Origin: Entrophospora sp. SA101
Taxonomy: Eukaryota > Glomeromycota > Glomeromycetes > Entrophosporales > Entrophosporaceae
Direction of reading: 5' to 3'
Length of the DNA stretch: 30,883 nt
Assembly (NCBI GenBank): GCA_958430865.1
Contig: CAUDNR010004393.1
Coordinates: 1-30,883 of the forward strand
In this document: positions 19,014 to 28,161 of the stretch, in pieces
Position numbering within the stretch: position 1 is the stretch's first letter
Layout of the letters: each line of letters opens with the position of its first letter
Notes under the pieces: model-generated
Told to the model about the DNA's origin: nothing
Database searches by the model: none
Seen by the model: the letters and a program-made list of their open reading frames with translations, nothing else
Position numbers and translations under genes: made by a program

Positions 19014-20276
19014 TTAATCGCAATTTTCAACTTTTTTGACTAGAACACCAAATGGTTTTAATTCGTTTTCACAAGGAGAAACCCAATATTCATCAAGTCG
19101 ATCATTCCTGATATCAAATCTCTTGATTTTAACCAAAGACTTTTCTTTAACCAAATGTTGAAAAATCACCTTATATTTTTCACCTTTAAAATAAAATATT
19201 TTGCTGTATAACTCTGCCAGTTTTAAATCTGGCGTTGTAAAGATGCCGTCAGAAAATTTAATTAAATTATTAAGATTTTGTGGATGAGGACGAGGATGAG
19301 AAAGATGATTTTCTTGGTGTTGTAATTGTCTAAGGAGAATATTTCCTTGATTTGCAATTGAATTGTGTTTGAACCTTGATGTTCCATGATAAGAAATCTT
19401 CCAGTCTTTAGAAATTATTTGTTTATTGTCTATTGCAAATTTTATCCAATTACATTGTGATGATGAAGATGAGTATTTATTGTCACCAAAATCATTATAT
19501 AATGTAAAAGCATTATCATATAATTTATTTATAAAATTTGGATTAATAAATCTCTTGAATATGATATTTTTCTTCTTCTTATCTTTCTTATCCTTAAAAT
19601 AAGAAGGTGATGGTGAAAATGGCAAAAGGTCTAAATGCAATACGCTATTTTTCTTGATTCCATAATATTGTAAATCTTTATCTCCATCAGTAACCTTTCT
19701 TCCATTAAATACAATTTTTTGTATAATTGGATCGGCTCTCAAAATATTTTTAATCCTTAAATTTAATTCTTTGATAGTTGTGTTTCTATATAAGTCTTTT
19801 AAATGTAAAGCTCTTCCATAAAATTTTTTTATTTTTATATTAAATGGACCATCATTGTTATTGTTGTTATTGTGATTATAATATAGTTGTTGATTTTTGT
19901 CTAAAGATAATTTGTCACCTATTAAATTTAGCTTATAAATTTCATCAAATTTAACTTCTTGCCAAATATTTTTTACGTTGTCGTTATCATCATCATCATC
20001 ATTATCAACTTCATAGTTGTAAATCGGATATTTCATAATGGATGAGAATGCTGAAACCAACAAATTTGAATTATCATCTTCTACTATTGGTGATGATCCA
20101 AAGAAATAATCATCAGCTTCTTCGCTACTATTAGAGAATAGACAATATTCTTTATAACAATAATTTTTATTATTATATTGTAACTGTTCGTCAAACTTGA
20201 AAACTATATAAAGTCCTAAAAACGATAAAATTAATGACAAACATAATAATAATGGTAAAATAATATTATTATTCAT
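19014..20276 (-). CDS. Membrane-anchored ubiquitin-like / ADP-ribosyltransferase-like fusion
   Basis: Intronless, 420 residues, ATG at 20276. Residues 5-26 are a hydrophobic signal anchor (ILPLLLCLSLILSFLGLYIVF). An acidic and Asn-rich linker follows (about 90-142). Residues 146-218 are a ubiquitin-like fold: TIKELNLRIKNIL, then P-I-I-Q-K-I-V-F-N-G-R-K-V, then LQYYGIKKNSVLHLDLL, all standard beta-grasp signature positions. It lacks a C-terminal GG, so it is a built-in domain, not a conjugated one. After a Lys-rich linker, residues 292-415 look like an ADP-ribosyltransferase: ISYHGTS (His297), SDGIFTTPDLKLAELYSK (Phe346 where ARTs usually have Tyr), KYKVIFQ, and DEYWV (Glu396). The Tyr-to-Phe change leaves activity in doubt. 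It lies 0.2 kb upstream of the RRM gene on the same strand. Confidence 0.75.
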   Translation of the reverse strand: MNNNIILPLLLCLSLILSFLGLYIVFKFDEQLQYNNKNYCYKEYCLFSNSSEEADDYFFGSSPIVEDDNSNLLVSAFSSIMKYPIYNYEVDNDDDDDNDNVKNIWQEVKFDEIYKLNLIGDKLSLDKNQQLYYNHNNNNNNDGPFNIKIKKFYGRALHLKDLYRNTTIKELNLRIKNILRADPIIQKIVFNGRKVTDGDKDLQYYGIKKNSVLHLDLLPFSPSPSYFKDKKDKKKKNIIFKRFINPNFINKLYDNAFTLYNDFGDNKYSSSSSQCNWIKFAIDNKQIISKDWKISYHGTSRFKHNSIANQGNILLRQLQHQENHLSHPRPHPQNLNNLIKFSDGIFTTPDLKLAELYSKIFYFKGEKYKVIFQHLVKEKSLVKIKRFDIRNDRLDEYWVSPCENELKPFGVLVKKVENCD

Positions 20277-20520
20277 TTTTTTTTTTGCAAGAGGAAAAGA
20301 GAGGGAAAAATTTTATTTGATTTTTCCAATTTTAGCCAATTATTTGAAAATCACACCATAGATGTATACTATTATTCACCAATTACTGCTTTTAAAATTT
20401 ATTTTTGATTTATATTTGTTTTTGTTACAACTATCAATATATAAAAATTAGGGAATTGGGAAAAGTGAATATATATATATATATATTTAAATTAATTATT
20501 ATTTTTTATTATGTATAAAT

Positions 20521-21120
20521 TTATCTATTACTATCTTTGATTGCATGTGAAACTGATATTGGAACTATGTAAATCATAATAAAAAATAAAAATGTTCAAT
20601 TAGCAAAAGATCATAATCAGATAAATATGAAATAAAAAAATGATAAAAATTTACTTACCAACAATAATGACAATTACTATCAAAAATGCAATTAAACCAA
20701 ATGCAAACCATCTGCGTTTTGTAACATCTTTATACCAAGGTCCATGTGGTTTCCAAGGTTCAGTATTTTCTTCCACACTACGAGTTTCATATTGTTGTAA
20801 ACTTAAATCATTACTATTGTTATTATAAATATTACTGCTATTAACATTAAATTGATTACTATTGCTGTTAGATTCAAGATCACGATTTGTGTCTAAAGAA
20901 AATAAATAAAAAATTTTTTAGCTAAAAATCAATTTTTTCTTTCAAAATTTTTATCATCTCCATCCGTAATAATAAAATAATAACCCTGAACATTTTTATT
21001 ATTTCCAGTATCATCATTTATTTGAAACTGTATAGTTTTTTCATCATTAGTTATTTTATTATCTTTTGATGAAGAATCAGTTGTAGTTGTGTTGAATATG
21101 TCTTGTTTTACTTCACTCAT
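20521..21120 (-). CDS. Small tail-anchored membrane protein, unknown family
   Basis: Exons 21120-20985, 20892-20659 and 20564-20521 close in phase to 137 residues. The N-terminal 100 residues are hydrophilic, Asn/Ser/Asp-rich and probably disordered. The motif WKPHGPWYKDVTKRRWFAFG precedes a single membrane helix (LIAFLIVIVIIV) and a short tail VPISVSHAIKDSNR. A cytosolic domain with a C-terminal anchor (tail-anchored) is the natural reading. The second donor is GTAAGT; the first is a weaker GTTATT, chosen because it is the only GT in the required phase. No family is recognised. Confidence 0.65.
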
Positions 21121-22231
21121 AATGAAAATTTAAATTTTAAAATGGTTTTTTTAGAAAATATTTTAAGAGAAAATACTTTTTAGAAAAATAACTATTTTTT
21201 CATATTAATATAGAAAAAAAAATAACGCCCCATTTAATTTTTGATCTGGGAAGTTACACGGACGGTTTCTCAATTTTCTCACCCATTTAAATAGTAATGG
21301 TTTTAATTTATAAAAAAGAAGAGGCGTTTTTATTTTGAAAGAAATATACGGAAAAACATGTAGTTTAATTTCTCCCACGATAATTATTCTTGTATCATTG
21401 CGGTAAAATAATTCTTTATTCTTTATTCATCTCCGAACCAGGGCTGGCAGCGTAAAGGGATTAAAAACCTAATTTAGTAACAATCATCTTGATGACTAAA
21501 TAGTTTAGTCAGTTTAGCCAAATGCTCATTTGAGTTACGACACATTTTTTTAAACTTTTGATAATCTTATTTTATCATTATCATTATTGCTGCTTGTATC
21601 AAATGTTTTTACTTACATCAAGCGCTTTTACTTACGTCGATTACGTCAAGTGGTCTTACTTATGTCAAGGGCTTAGTCAAATCATCAAAATGGGTCCTGA
21701 TAAGAAACTACCCTTAGCCAGTATTTTAGTTACGTCAACGACTAAAGTCAAAAATTTCGTCATACATCATTACCTACAACTCAGTTTAAATCTATTAGTC
21801 AAAAAATCAATTAATTTGTATTTTTTGATGTTAATCCCAACCACAGGAAAGAATTAGAATAGTTCAATTCCATTTTATTTGTCTATTTGAGTGATCATTT
21901 GGTATACTTACAACTTTAACCAACTTGCATATCTTTTTTCTTATTATCACCACCTTTTATGCTATGTGGTCAATTCACTGGTTTGTTTACTCATCTATTC
22001 ATTTTGTTCTGAACTAAATTTTTATTTTTTACTATATATTTATAAATTTTCGTAATGAACACTCGCATTTACTTCAATGAACATCATTAAAGAAAATCTG
22101 GTTTTGAAGACCACGCAGATATGAATTTTGTGAATATCATGGTAACTAGAAAGATAGCTGGATAAATAAATAGATAAACAGATACAGATAAACAAGGTAT
22201 AAAACTGGATTTTTATTAATTGACCGACTTT
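21121..22231. other. Gene-free stretch with repeats
   Basis: No gene is seen. CAGGGCTGGCA at 21439-21449 resembles a hAT terminal sequence, but no partner TGCCAGCCCTG was found. At 21606-21676 the unit TTTTACTTACGTCAAG is repeated about four times with drift. A minus frame through 22040-22447 overlaps the CstF-64-like remnant and is probably its shadow. Confidence 0.45.
21606..21676. repeat. Degenerate tandem repeat of TTACTTACGTCAAG
   Basis: Units TTTTACTTACATCAAGCGC, TTTTACTTACGTCGATTACG and TCTTACTTATGTCAAGGGC follow one another, spaced 19 to 28 bp. They contain CRE-like TTACGTC words, but no regulated gene is adjacent. Confidence 0.6.
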
Positions 22232-22239
22232 ACAATGTA

Positions 22240-23019
22240 TTTTATACAAAAGACTCCGAAACAGCTGCAAGTGCGGCAAAAAATTTAAATAATGCATAAG
22301 TTGGAGGGCGTCAACTATAGTGTTACTATTACAACCCGTTAAGACTTTATCCGGATGAAAAAAAATCCAAATGGATTCTTTAACAGTCCATAAAGTTAAA
22401 CCGGTGGATAATGATCCAGCCACTACATCTAATTCAACAAACATCACGTCAAAATGTTAGAATGAATTCAGAAAGAATCACATCCAACTTCTCGGGATAC
22501 TTTACATTATGAAGGTTCTGAGCATTTATTTTTTGAAAAAATTACATATAATTATTTAAATATGCAAAATTTAGTTGTAAACTCACGCATTATTGGCACA
22601 AAATCTCCAACTTTGTTTTAAATAATATCAAAATATAATTTACCTCCTAACTACTACAACGACAGCAATAACGATATTACTAGTTTACATAATTAATTAC
22701 TCACTGTATTGTGATAGCGATTAACATACAAAACTCTGTGAGTGCAGACTCAAACTCATCCAATTGCTATACAAAACTCTAATCCTCTTGGTCACGCCCA
22801 AGTATGGCTCTCAACGTATCCCTAACATGTTCACTTCAATTTCCTCAGAAACTAATAATTCAACAATTAATGCAACAACCTCCTCCAATGCGACAACCAC
22901 TCATTCAACGACTACCGATGCAACAAGCTATTGGAATACCAGTAATAAATACTGGGATAGTTAATCCCTCGCAGTCTATTGCAGCAACAGGAGATATTGA
23001 TAATATGAGTAGACTATAA
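22240..23019 (+). pseudogene. CstF-64-like (CSTF2) gene remnant
   Basis: Around 22246 the + strand reads KDSETAASAAKNLNNA, then an in-frame TAA, then VGGRQL and TAG. This is the second half of a CstF-64-type RRM (x-Y-K-D-x-E-T-A-x-S-A-x-x-N-L-N-x-x-x-x-G-G-R-x-L). Downstream come KVKPVDNDPATTSNST, VQTQTHPIAIQNSNPLGHAQ (about 22741) and a Gln/Pro-rich tail LIIQQLMQQPPPMRQPLIQR then LPMQQAIGIPVINTG, ending at 23019. Gln/Pro/Met-rich hinges are usual in that family. The first RRM half and a clean splice path are missing, so it is a decayed copy. CstF-64 binds GU-rich elements in pre-mRNA 3'-end cleavage. The assignment rests mainly on the RRM half. Confidence 0.5.
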
Positions 23020-23335
23020 AAAATTCTTTGATCAACTTTAATTATAAAGATAATTGTTAACTTTTTATCTCTGTTTAAAATCGCAATTCAAAATCATTTT
23101 TAAATTTATGTATATATGTATTTAATAATGTAGTCATTACTATTACAAATTCTAAATCTAACTCAGCACAGATTGGGTTGTTAATAAAATAACTTAAAAA
23201 AAAATTTTCCCGTGACCTTTTCACATAATTGTTTTTACTTCAAGCTAGACCGACGTAAGTTAAAATTATAATAATACGTCCATTCAATACATACATAGGT
23301 ACATTACATTATTTTATTCTGTGATTATTATTGCG

Positions 23336-23392
23336 CAGGTAAACTTGATAAGTTGGCCCTCTCAATCAATTCCGACTTATCGAATTTACCTG
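23336..23392. repeat. 21-bp inverted repeat with 15-nt loop
   Basis: CAGGTAAACTTGATAAGTTG at 23336 pairs with the reverse complement of 23372-23392 (CAGGTAAATTCGATAAGTCG) with three mismatches, mostly G-U compatible. It could be a tiny foldback element or an RNA hairpin. No target duplication is evident. Confidence 0.75.
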
Positions 23393-24058
23393 TGTATTTT
23401 TGATTCTTGATTTAAACGAATTTTCTTAATTGATTGAGAAAAAGATAAGAAATTTCAACATATCTCAATTATGAAGACCATTTATATAAAAAAAAAGAAA
23501 ATGCAATATCAAAATTTTGACAGGCACATGTTTTCAAGATACTCTGGGACATCAAATACATTCTGAATGTTTTACATAGCCTTTGGCGGAACACAAACTT
23601 CTTTTCACCAAGTTGACAAGTTTGATGTAGTTCATGCATCTTCTCTCTAATAGTATCCCAACATGGTTTGTTGTTCTCCAGCAACATCCAACTTATGCTC
23701 ATTATAAGTTAACCAAAAAATAAGGAAAAAATGAATGGCTTTAAGAATTTAATTGGAATTCCAAATATATAAATACAGATGTGTATTATTTTACACCAGT
23801 GACAACCTTGGAGAATTTATCAATGTCTGGATATACAACAAATCCTGTTTTGCCTGTCTCATTTCTTGCTCATAAAATATTATCTTTCTCCCCATCTTCT
23901 TTCGAAATATAGAAAATATTTTGAATCCCAAAACAGAAACGTATGATGTCAGTTTAAAGAAGTATATAAGGTAAAAAAGTTTTGATATTACTATAGCTGA
24001 TTTAATCAAAATTTAAAAATACATCATTTATGCTATATTATTTTATTAATAATAGCAA
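23393..24058. other. No recognisable gene; weak open frames
   Basis: Minus frames at 23469-23702 (with IREKMHELHQTCQLGEKKFV) and 23791-24009 (YEQEMRQAKQDLLYIQTLI) have somewhat protein-like composition, but no family, good start context or connecting splice path was recognised. The + strand through the same region also looks faintly coding. Probably debris. Confidence 0.35.
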
Positions 24059-25255
24059 TTATTCAGATGCAGGTTTTTCTCTATTACGGGGCAACATATC
24101 AAAATCACCTATTTTCAATTTCAATAATTCATATAAATAAATAAGTTGAAAAGCCTTAACCTTAAAAAGATTATTTCTATTAAAAATAAAATTATTTACC
24201 ATCGGTTGTGTCAGTGTTCATTGCTTTAATCCAATCGATTTCTATACTAAAAGGACCGTGTTGATCCAATATACTAATCCCAACAGTTTTAACCTTTTCA
24301 CGATACATTGCTATCTGTGGTTCTTGTATTATTCCATGATTTGTCAAAATAAAATCTCTAAATGGAATCTTTTGAGAAAAAGAGAAAGTAAAAATATTAA
24401 TCAATCAATCAACCGATCGATCAATTAATTAATTATAAAAAGAAGATAAAATTTACCATGACAGTTTCCCAATCACCGGGTTTTCTTAGGAATAAGCGAT
24501 GTTGAAACAAATCAGTTTGAACTGGACCATCAGTTTGCAAGTTTATATAATATTTTTTATAATCTCCTTTTACTCTTAATGCTAAATATCTAAATAAAGT
24601 TGTATCCCACATTGGCGTACCAAATATTGTAACTCCACGAACCTATAAAATTGCCCAAATTTTATTGTCAACATTTCTGTTAATATTACTTGATATTTAT
24701 ATCCATATAATCGTAAGATTGCTTACCTTTGATCTAATAGCAGCATAACCACTTTTTTCATATTTATAATTTGGTGGTAGATCAAGTGATACATAACCAT
24801 GAAATCTACCTTTATTTTCAGGAGTAATTTCTAATTTTGCCTCTGATAGACCTTTATTTAAAATACACATTATATATGTATGTATATGTATATGTATATA
24901 TATATATATATTCCCCCACAAAACAAAAAAAAATAAAGAAATAGACAAATATATAATATGTACACGTATGTATAATAGTTTTTTCTTTAAATAAAAAAAA
25001 TCATGTTGTGTATCTACCACCAATATCTTTATCAGAACCAACTAACCACTGTCCTAAATCTTCTTGATCATTCAATTTCAACATCTTCATTTCTTTATCC
25101 CACGGAATAGGATTCGCTCTTAGAACTATATTATATAATTGAGAAAGTTATATTGAAATTATAGTCATAAAGATTGAAAAAATTAAATATTATTAATTAC
25201 TTTTAGTTCCTTCTTCTTTTGCAACTTCAATTGAACGTCTTATAAAACTAAGCAT
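24059..25255 (-). CDS. NDUFAF1: Complex I intermediate-associated protein 30 (CIA30/NDUFAF1)
   Basis: Six exons (25255-25201, 25125-25018, 24842-24727, 24642-24457, 24368-24200, 24108-24059) close in phase to 227 residues. Conserved CIA30 blocks appear in order: LNDQEDLGQWLVGSDKDIG, LEITPENKGRFHGYVSLDLP, GYAAIRSKVRGVTIFGTPMW, FRYLALRVKGDYKKYYINLQ, TDLFQHRLFLRKPGDWETVM, IPFRDFILTNHG, and VGISILDQHGPFSIEIDWI. CIA30 is a mitochondrial factor for assembling the membrane arm of NADH:ubiquinone oxidoreductase. The short N-terminus MLSFIRRSIEVAKEEGTK is basic and amphipathic, compatible with mitochondrial targeting. All donors are GTAA/GTAG-like. Length is that of the core domain, shorter than the human protein, as is usual in fungi. 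This is the most secure gene in the window together with centrin. Confidence 0.92.
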
Positions 25256-26390
25256 TCTTAAATTTTTGAAATAAAAAGTTTGAAAAAATTTCCCAAATAT
25301 TTATATCATCCAGATCAGCCAATTAGAAGTCAAGTTCATGCAGATCGCAAAGATCAGACTGATTTGTATATGGGACATGTTGCAACAACCAGACAAAAGT
25401 GAACATTGGATATTACAGGGATCAATGAAGAAATTATTATCATGCACAAATATAACAGCTTGATAGCTTGATTGACATAGTGGTGTGGCCTTGCAATTTT
25501 TTTATTGTATATTTTAAATATAATTAATTATGCATGTTTAATAAAGCAAATATGACTTTATCATTTCCTTGTATGTGAATGTCTCCATCCATCAAATATT
25601 CATGATGGTCATGATCATTATGCAATACATTCAATTGCACCACTCAGGTAGTAATAATACCAAGGCCATGCATAAATGAAACTCTTCACAATGTGTGTCT
25701 ACCCAGATCTCTGGGATTCACAAGAATAAATGAATAGGGAGGAGGATCAAAAAAAATTATTTTTCCTGATTATCAATTATGGTTCCTTATGAATAATAAA
25801 CCTGATGTTGATCACAGGTGTCAGATTTAATTAAATTTTCCTATCACAAACAAGCAAACGTCGTGCTTTCACACGCCTCATAACTGTGGATTTTTTCCCA
25901 CGGGTGAAACAATTGAACAAGTTGGTAGGCTTTGGACAAACCTTTTCTTAAATTATAGTAATATTATTGATTACAAAAAGCAAAAGCAAAATACCAATCA
26001 TTCATTTGTTTCATCTTGATAAGGATCTTATAATTACCCAGCAGGATCTGCTCCGCGTTTTGATTCCAATTAAATATTTATAACTAAAGGACGCCACATT
26101 ATAACCTATGGTTAGTTATTAACACTTCTTCTTTGGGAGAGTCAAACCATACCCAAATAACATCAATCACGTTTTGCCATTGAAAAATAAATGGTTTTCC
26201 AAAAAAAATCGATTCGCGTCAATAAAAAAAAGTTTAAATTGGATTGGTTATTTAATATTAATATCATTTAAAGGCAATGACAATATTTTTGGATGTGAAC
26301 TTAATAGTTATCTATCTTTTTTTTTTATTGTCAAGCAAGATCTTCAGGCATATATTTGTTTATTTAGATACTAATACTATATGTTCATTA

Positions 26391-26436
26391 CATACATGTT
26401 AGCCAAAATTACTTTTGTTAATAAATGCCAAAATAG
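26391..26436. repeat. Dispersed TAGCCAAAATT repeat, second copy
   Basis: CATACATGTTAGCCAAAATT here is identical to 12622-12641, and AATGCCAAAATAG (26424-26436) also recurs beside the first copy at about 12678-12690. The intervening sequence is shorter here, so this is a deletion derivative or a related end. Confidence 0.65.
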
Positions 26437-26447
26437 TTATATATATA

Positions 26448-26517
26448 GACACTTAATCGTCACATGATTATCATATTATTACAATTATTGGCTGCAGCCA
26501 CGTGATGATTAAGTATC
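26448..26517. repeat. 19-bp inverted repeat around CACGTG
   Basis: GACACTTAATCGTCACATG (26448-26466) is inverted at 26499-26517 (GATACTTAATCATCACGTG as reverse complement) with three transitions and a 32-nt loop. The right arm contains CACGTG. It may be a small foldback element. Confidence 0.65.
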
Positions 26518-26680
26518 AATTCATTATATTTCTTTTGTTCCTCTCAAGTTTAGATCTCGATTTTCAAACTTTGATATTAAAATCCAATGTAATATAAACA
26601 ATTTATATAATTATATAATAAAAATACTTTATTATTGTATAATAATTACTTTCAGTAGTATCTTTTAAATTTTTTAAAGT

Positions 26681-26822
26681 TTAATCCAAATTTGTTTCAA
26701 GACCAACAAGAAGACTATTTTTTTGTTCTTTAGCATTAAATTCGTCTTGTGCTTTCTTTAACCCTTCTTTTAATCCTTCACCATGAGCAACAGCAGTACC
26801 ATCATCTTTAAGCTCTTTATAT
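26681..26822 (-). CDS. Orphan terminal exon of an unrecognised protein
   Basis: The minus strand reads ELKDDGTAVAHGEGLKEGLK then KAQDEFNAKEQKNSLLVGLE, T-N-L-D and TAA. Composition is protein-like, low in Asn runs, probably an amphipathic helix. The frame extends a few codons upstream to about 26822, but no start codon or convincing upstream exon lies before the end of the centrin gene at 27099. It may be a last exon whose upstream part is lost or too short for me to find. The family is not recognised. Confidence 0.45.
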
Positions 26823-27098
26823 ATAAATGATCGGTAATTCACGTTTGTATAATATTATATTAAAAAGATATAATTATGTTTATTAACATATTATATTTAT
26901 TAATAAGTTATTTATCTCCTTAATTATCTATTAATCTTTTTAAAAACTTTCAAAAAAAAAGAAAATATCAATTTTTGAAAAAAGCCATTTATATATTCGT
27001 ATTATGCAGATTATTTGAATCCCAATTGGTCTTTATAATAATCAGTTAATATTTTACTTCGTCTTCTATTTTCTTATATTAAGCTTAATACATCATCA

Positions 27099-27153
27099 TC
27101 ACTCATCCATCATAATTTTGATGAATTCCTCCTCATTTACTATTAATTATATA

Positions 27154-27200
<47 letters not shown>

Positions 27201-28161
27201 TATGATTTTCTATTATTATTTATTATTGAAGAAAACAAACTTACTTTCACCATCTTCATCAAAATCAAATTCATCAATCATAGATTGAAGTTCATCTTCA
27301 TCTATATTCTCACCTAACTCTTTAGCAACTCTTTTCAAATTTTCTAATGAAATTTTTCCTGTGCCATCATCATCAAATAATTGGAATGCTCTTTTAATCT
27401 CATCTAAAGGATCTCTATTTAAAATTCTTTCGGACACTAATAAATATATATATCAATAGATGAAAATAGATTTATGTTTATATTTTCTATATAAATGATA
27501 ATAGACTAAAAAAAGAAAAATACTCACTAACTTTATAAAAATCATCATATGAAATAAGCCCTTCACCAGTTTTATCATGTTGACGTATAATTTTTAATAT
27601 TTCAGGTTTTTTTTCATCAAATCCTAAGGCTCGCATAGTTACCTTGTTTAAGAATGGAAGAATGAAATAAAAATTGTTAGTGAATTAATAATAGAGAATT
27701 TGTTGTGATTAAATCGTCATAATAATAATAATAATAATAATAATGACTTATTATTACCTTTAATTCATGAAAATCCAATGCATTATCTTTATCTGTATCA
27801 AATAATTCAAAAGCTTCTCTAATTTCCACTTTTAATTCCTCATTAACTTCATTTGTTACTGTGTTTTTTGATAATTATAATGATAATAATCAATCAAAAT
27901 TTATTGTTATTTTACTATTTAATATTATGAATAAATTGTTTTACGATCGGTTAGCATTATTAATTACCAATGTTATTGTTATTTTTCTTCTTTTTAGTAT
28001 TTGGTGTCAAATCATTTGATGTTGACAATTGTGGTGTTGATATTATTGTTGTTGTTGTTAATGCTGATGTTGGGATATTACTATTAGTAAAAAAGGATAA
28101 AAAGGAAACCAATTAATGCGAGATAAAATTTTAAATTTTTTAAAAAACTAAATAACCTCAT
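27099..28161 (-). CDS. CDC31: Centrin (four EF hands)
   Basis: Six exons (28161-28157, 28080-27968, 27858-27758, 27642-27528, 27436-27245, 27139-27099) close in phase to 188 residues. A Thr/Ser-rich N-terminus ending KKKKNNNNI precedes [20 protein letters not shown] (EF1, canonical DxDxDN), [20 protein letters not shown] with [13 protein letters not shown] (EF2), [20 protein letters not shown] then [20 protein letters not shown] (EF3, Asn at position 12) and [20 protein letters not shown] (EF4, canonical). MRALGFE-like and [11 protein letters not shown] are centrin signatures. Centrins act at microtubule-organising centres, in the TREX-2 mRNA-export complex and in nucleotide-excision repair. 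The 5-bp first exon (ATGAG, donor GTTATT) is the weakest part; the next exon lacks an ATG in frame. Present in flagellate and many early-diverging fungi, and in yeast spindle pole bodies. Confidence 0.9.
27158..27201. repeat. (TTA)n microsatellite in a centrin intron
   Basis: About 14 TTA triplets in the last centrin intron. A second, (ATA)n run of about eight lies at 27719-27744 in the intron between exons 3 and 4. Confidence 0.9.

Larger units (their letters stand above)
25256..26680. other. Gene-free stretch with repeats
   Basis: No gene is recognised. A + frame near 25318 reads PIRSQVHADRKDQTDLYMGH then soon stops. 26391-26436 repeats the CATACATGTTAGCCAAAATT word of the 12.6 kb element, and 26448-26517 is a separate inverted repeat. 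GC is slightly raised around 25850-26060 without coding signal. Confidence 0.4.

Noticed and set aside
21439..21449. CAGGGCTGGCA as a hAT terminus
   Set aside because: No inverted partner or target duplication was found nearby; too short alone.
22040..22447. 135-codon minus frame
   Set aside because: Opposite strand of the CstF-64-like remnant and AT-rich flank; no recognised domain.
25318..25410. + frame PIRSQVHADRKDQTDLYMGH as a transposon protein
   Set aside because: Protein-like but too short, stops early and matches no family I can name.
26041..26075. Possible tRNA-like sequence (GCTCCGCGTTTTGATTCC)
   Set aside because: No acceptor stem, anticodon arm or proper A/B boxes could be assembled.
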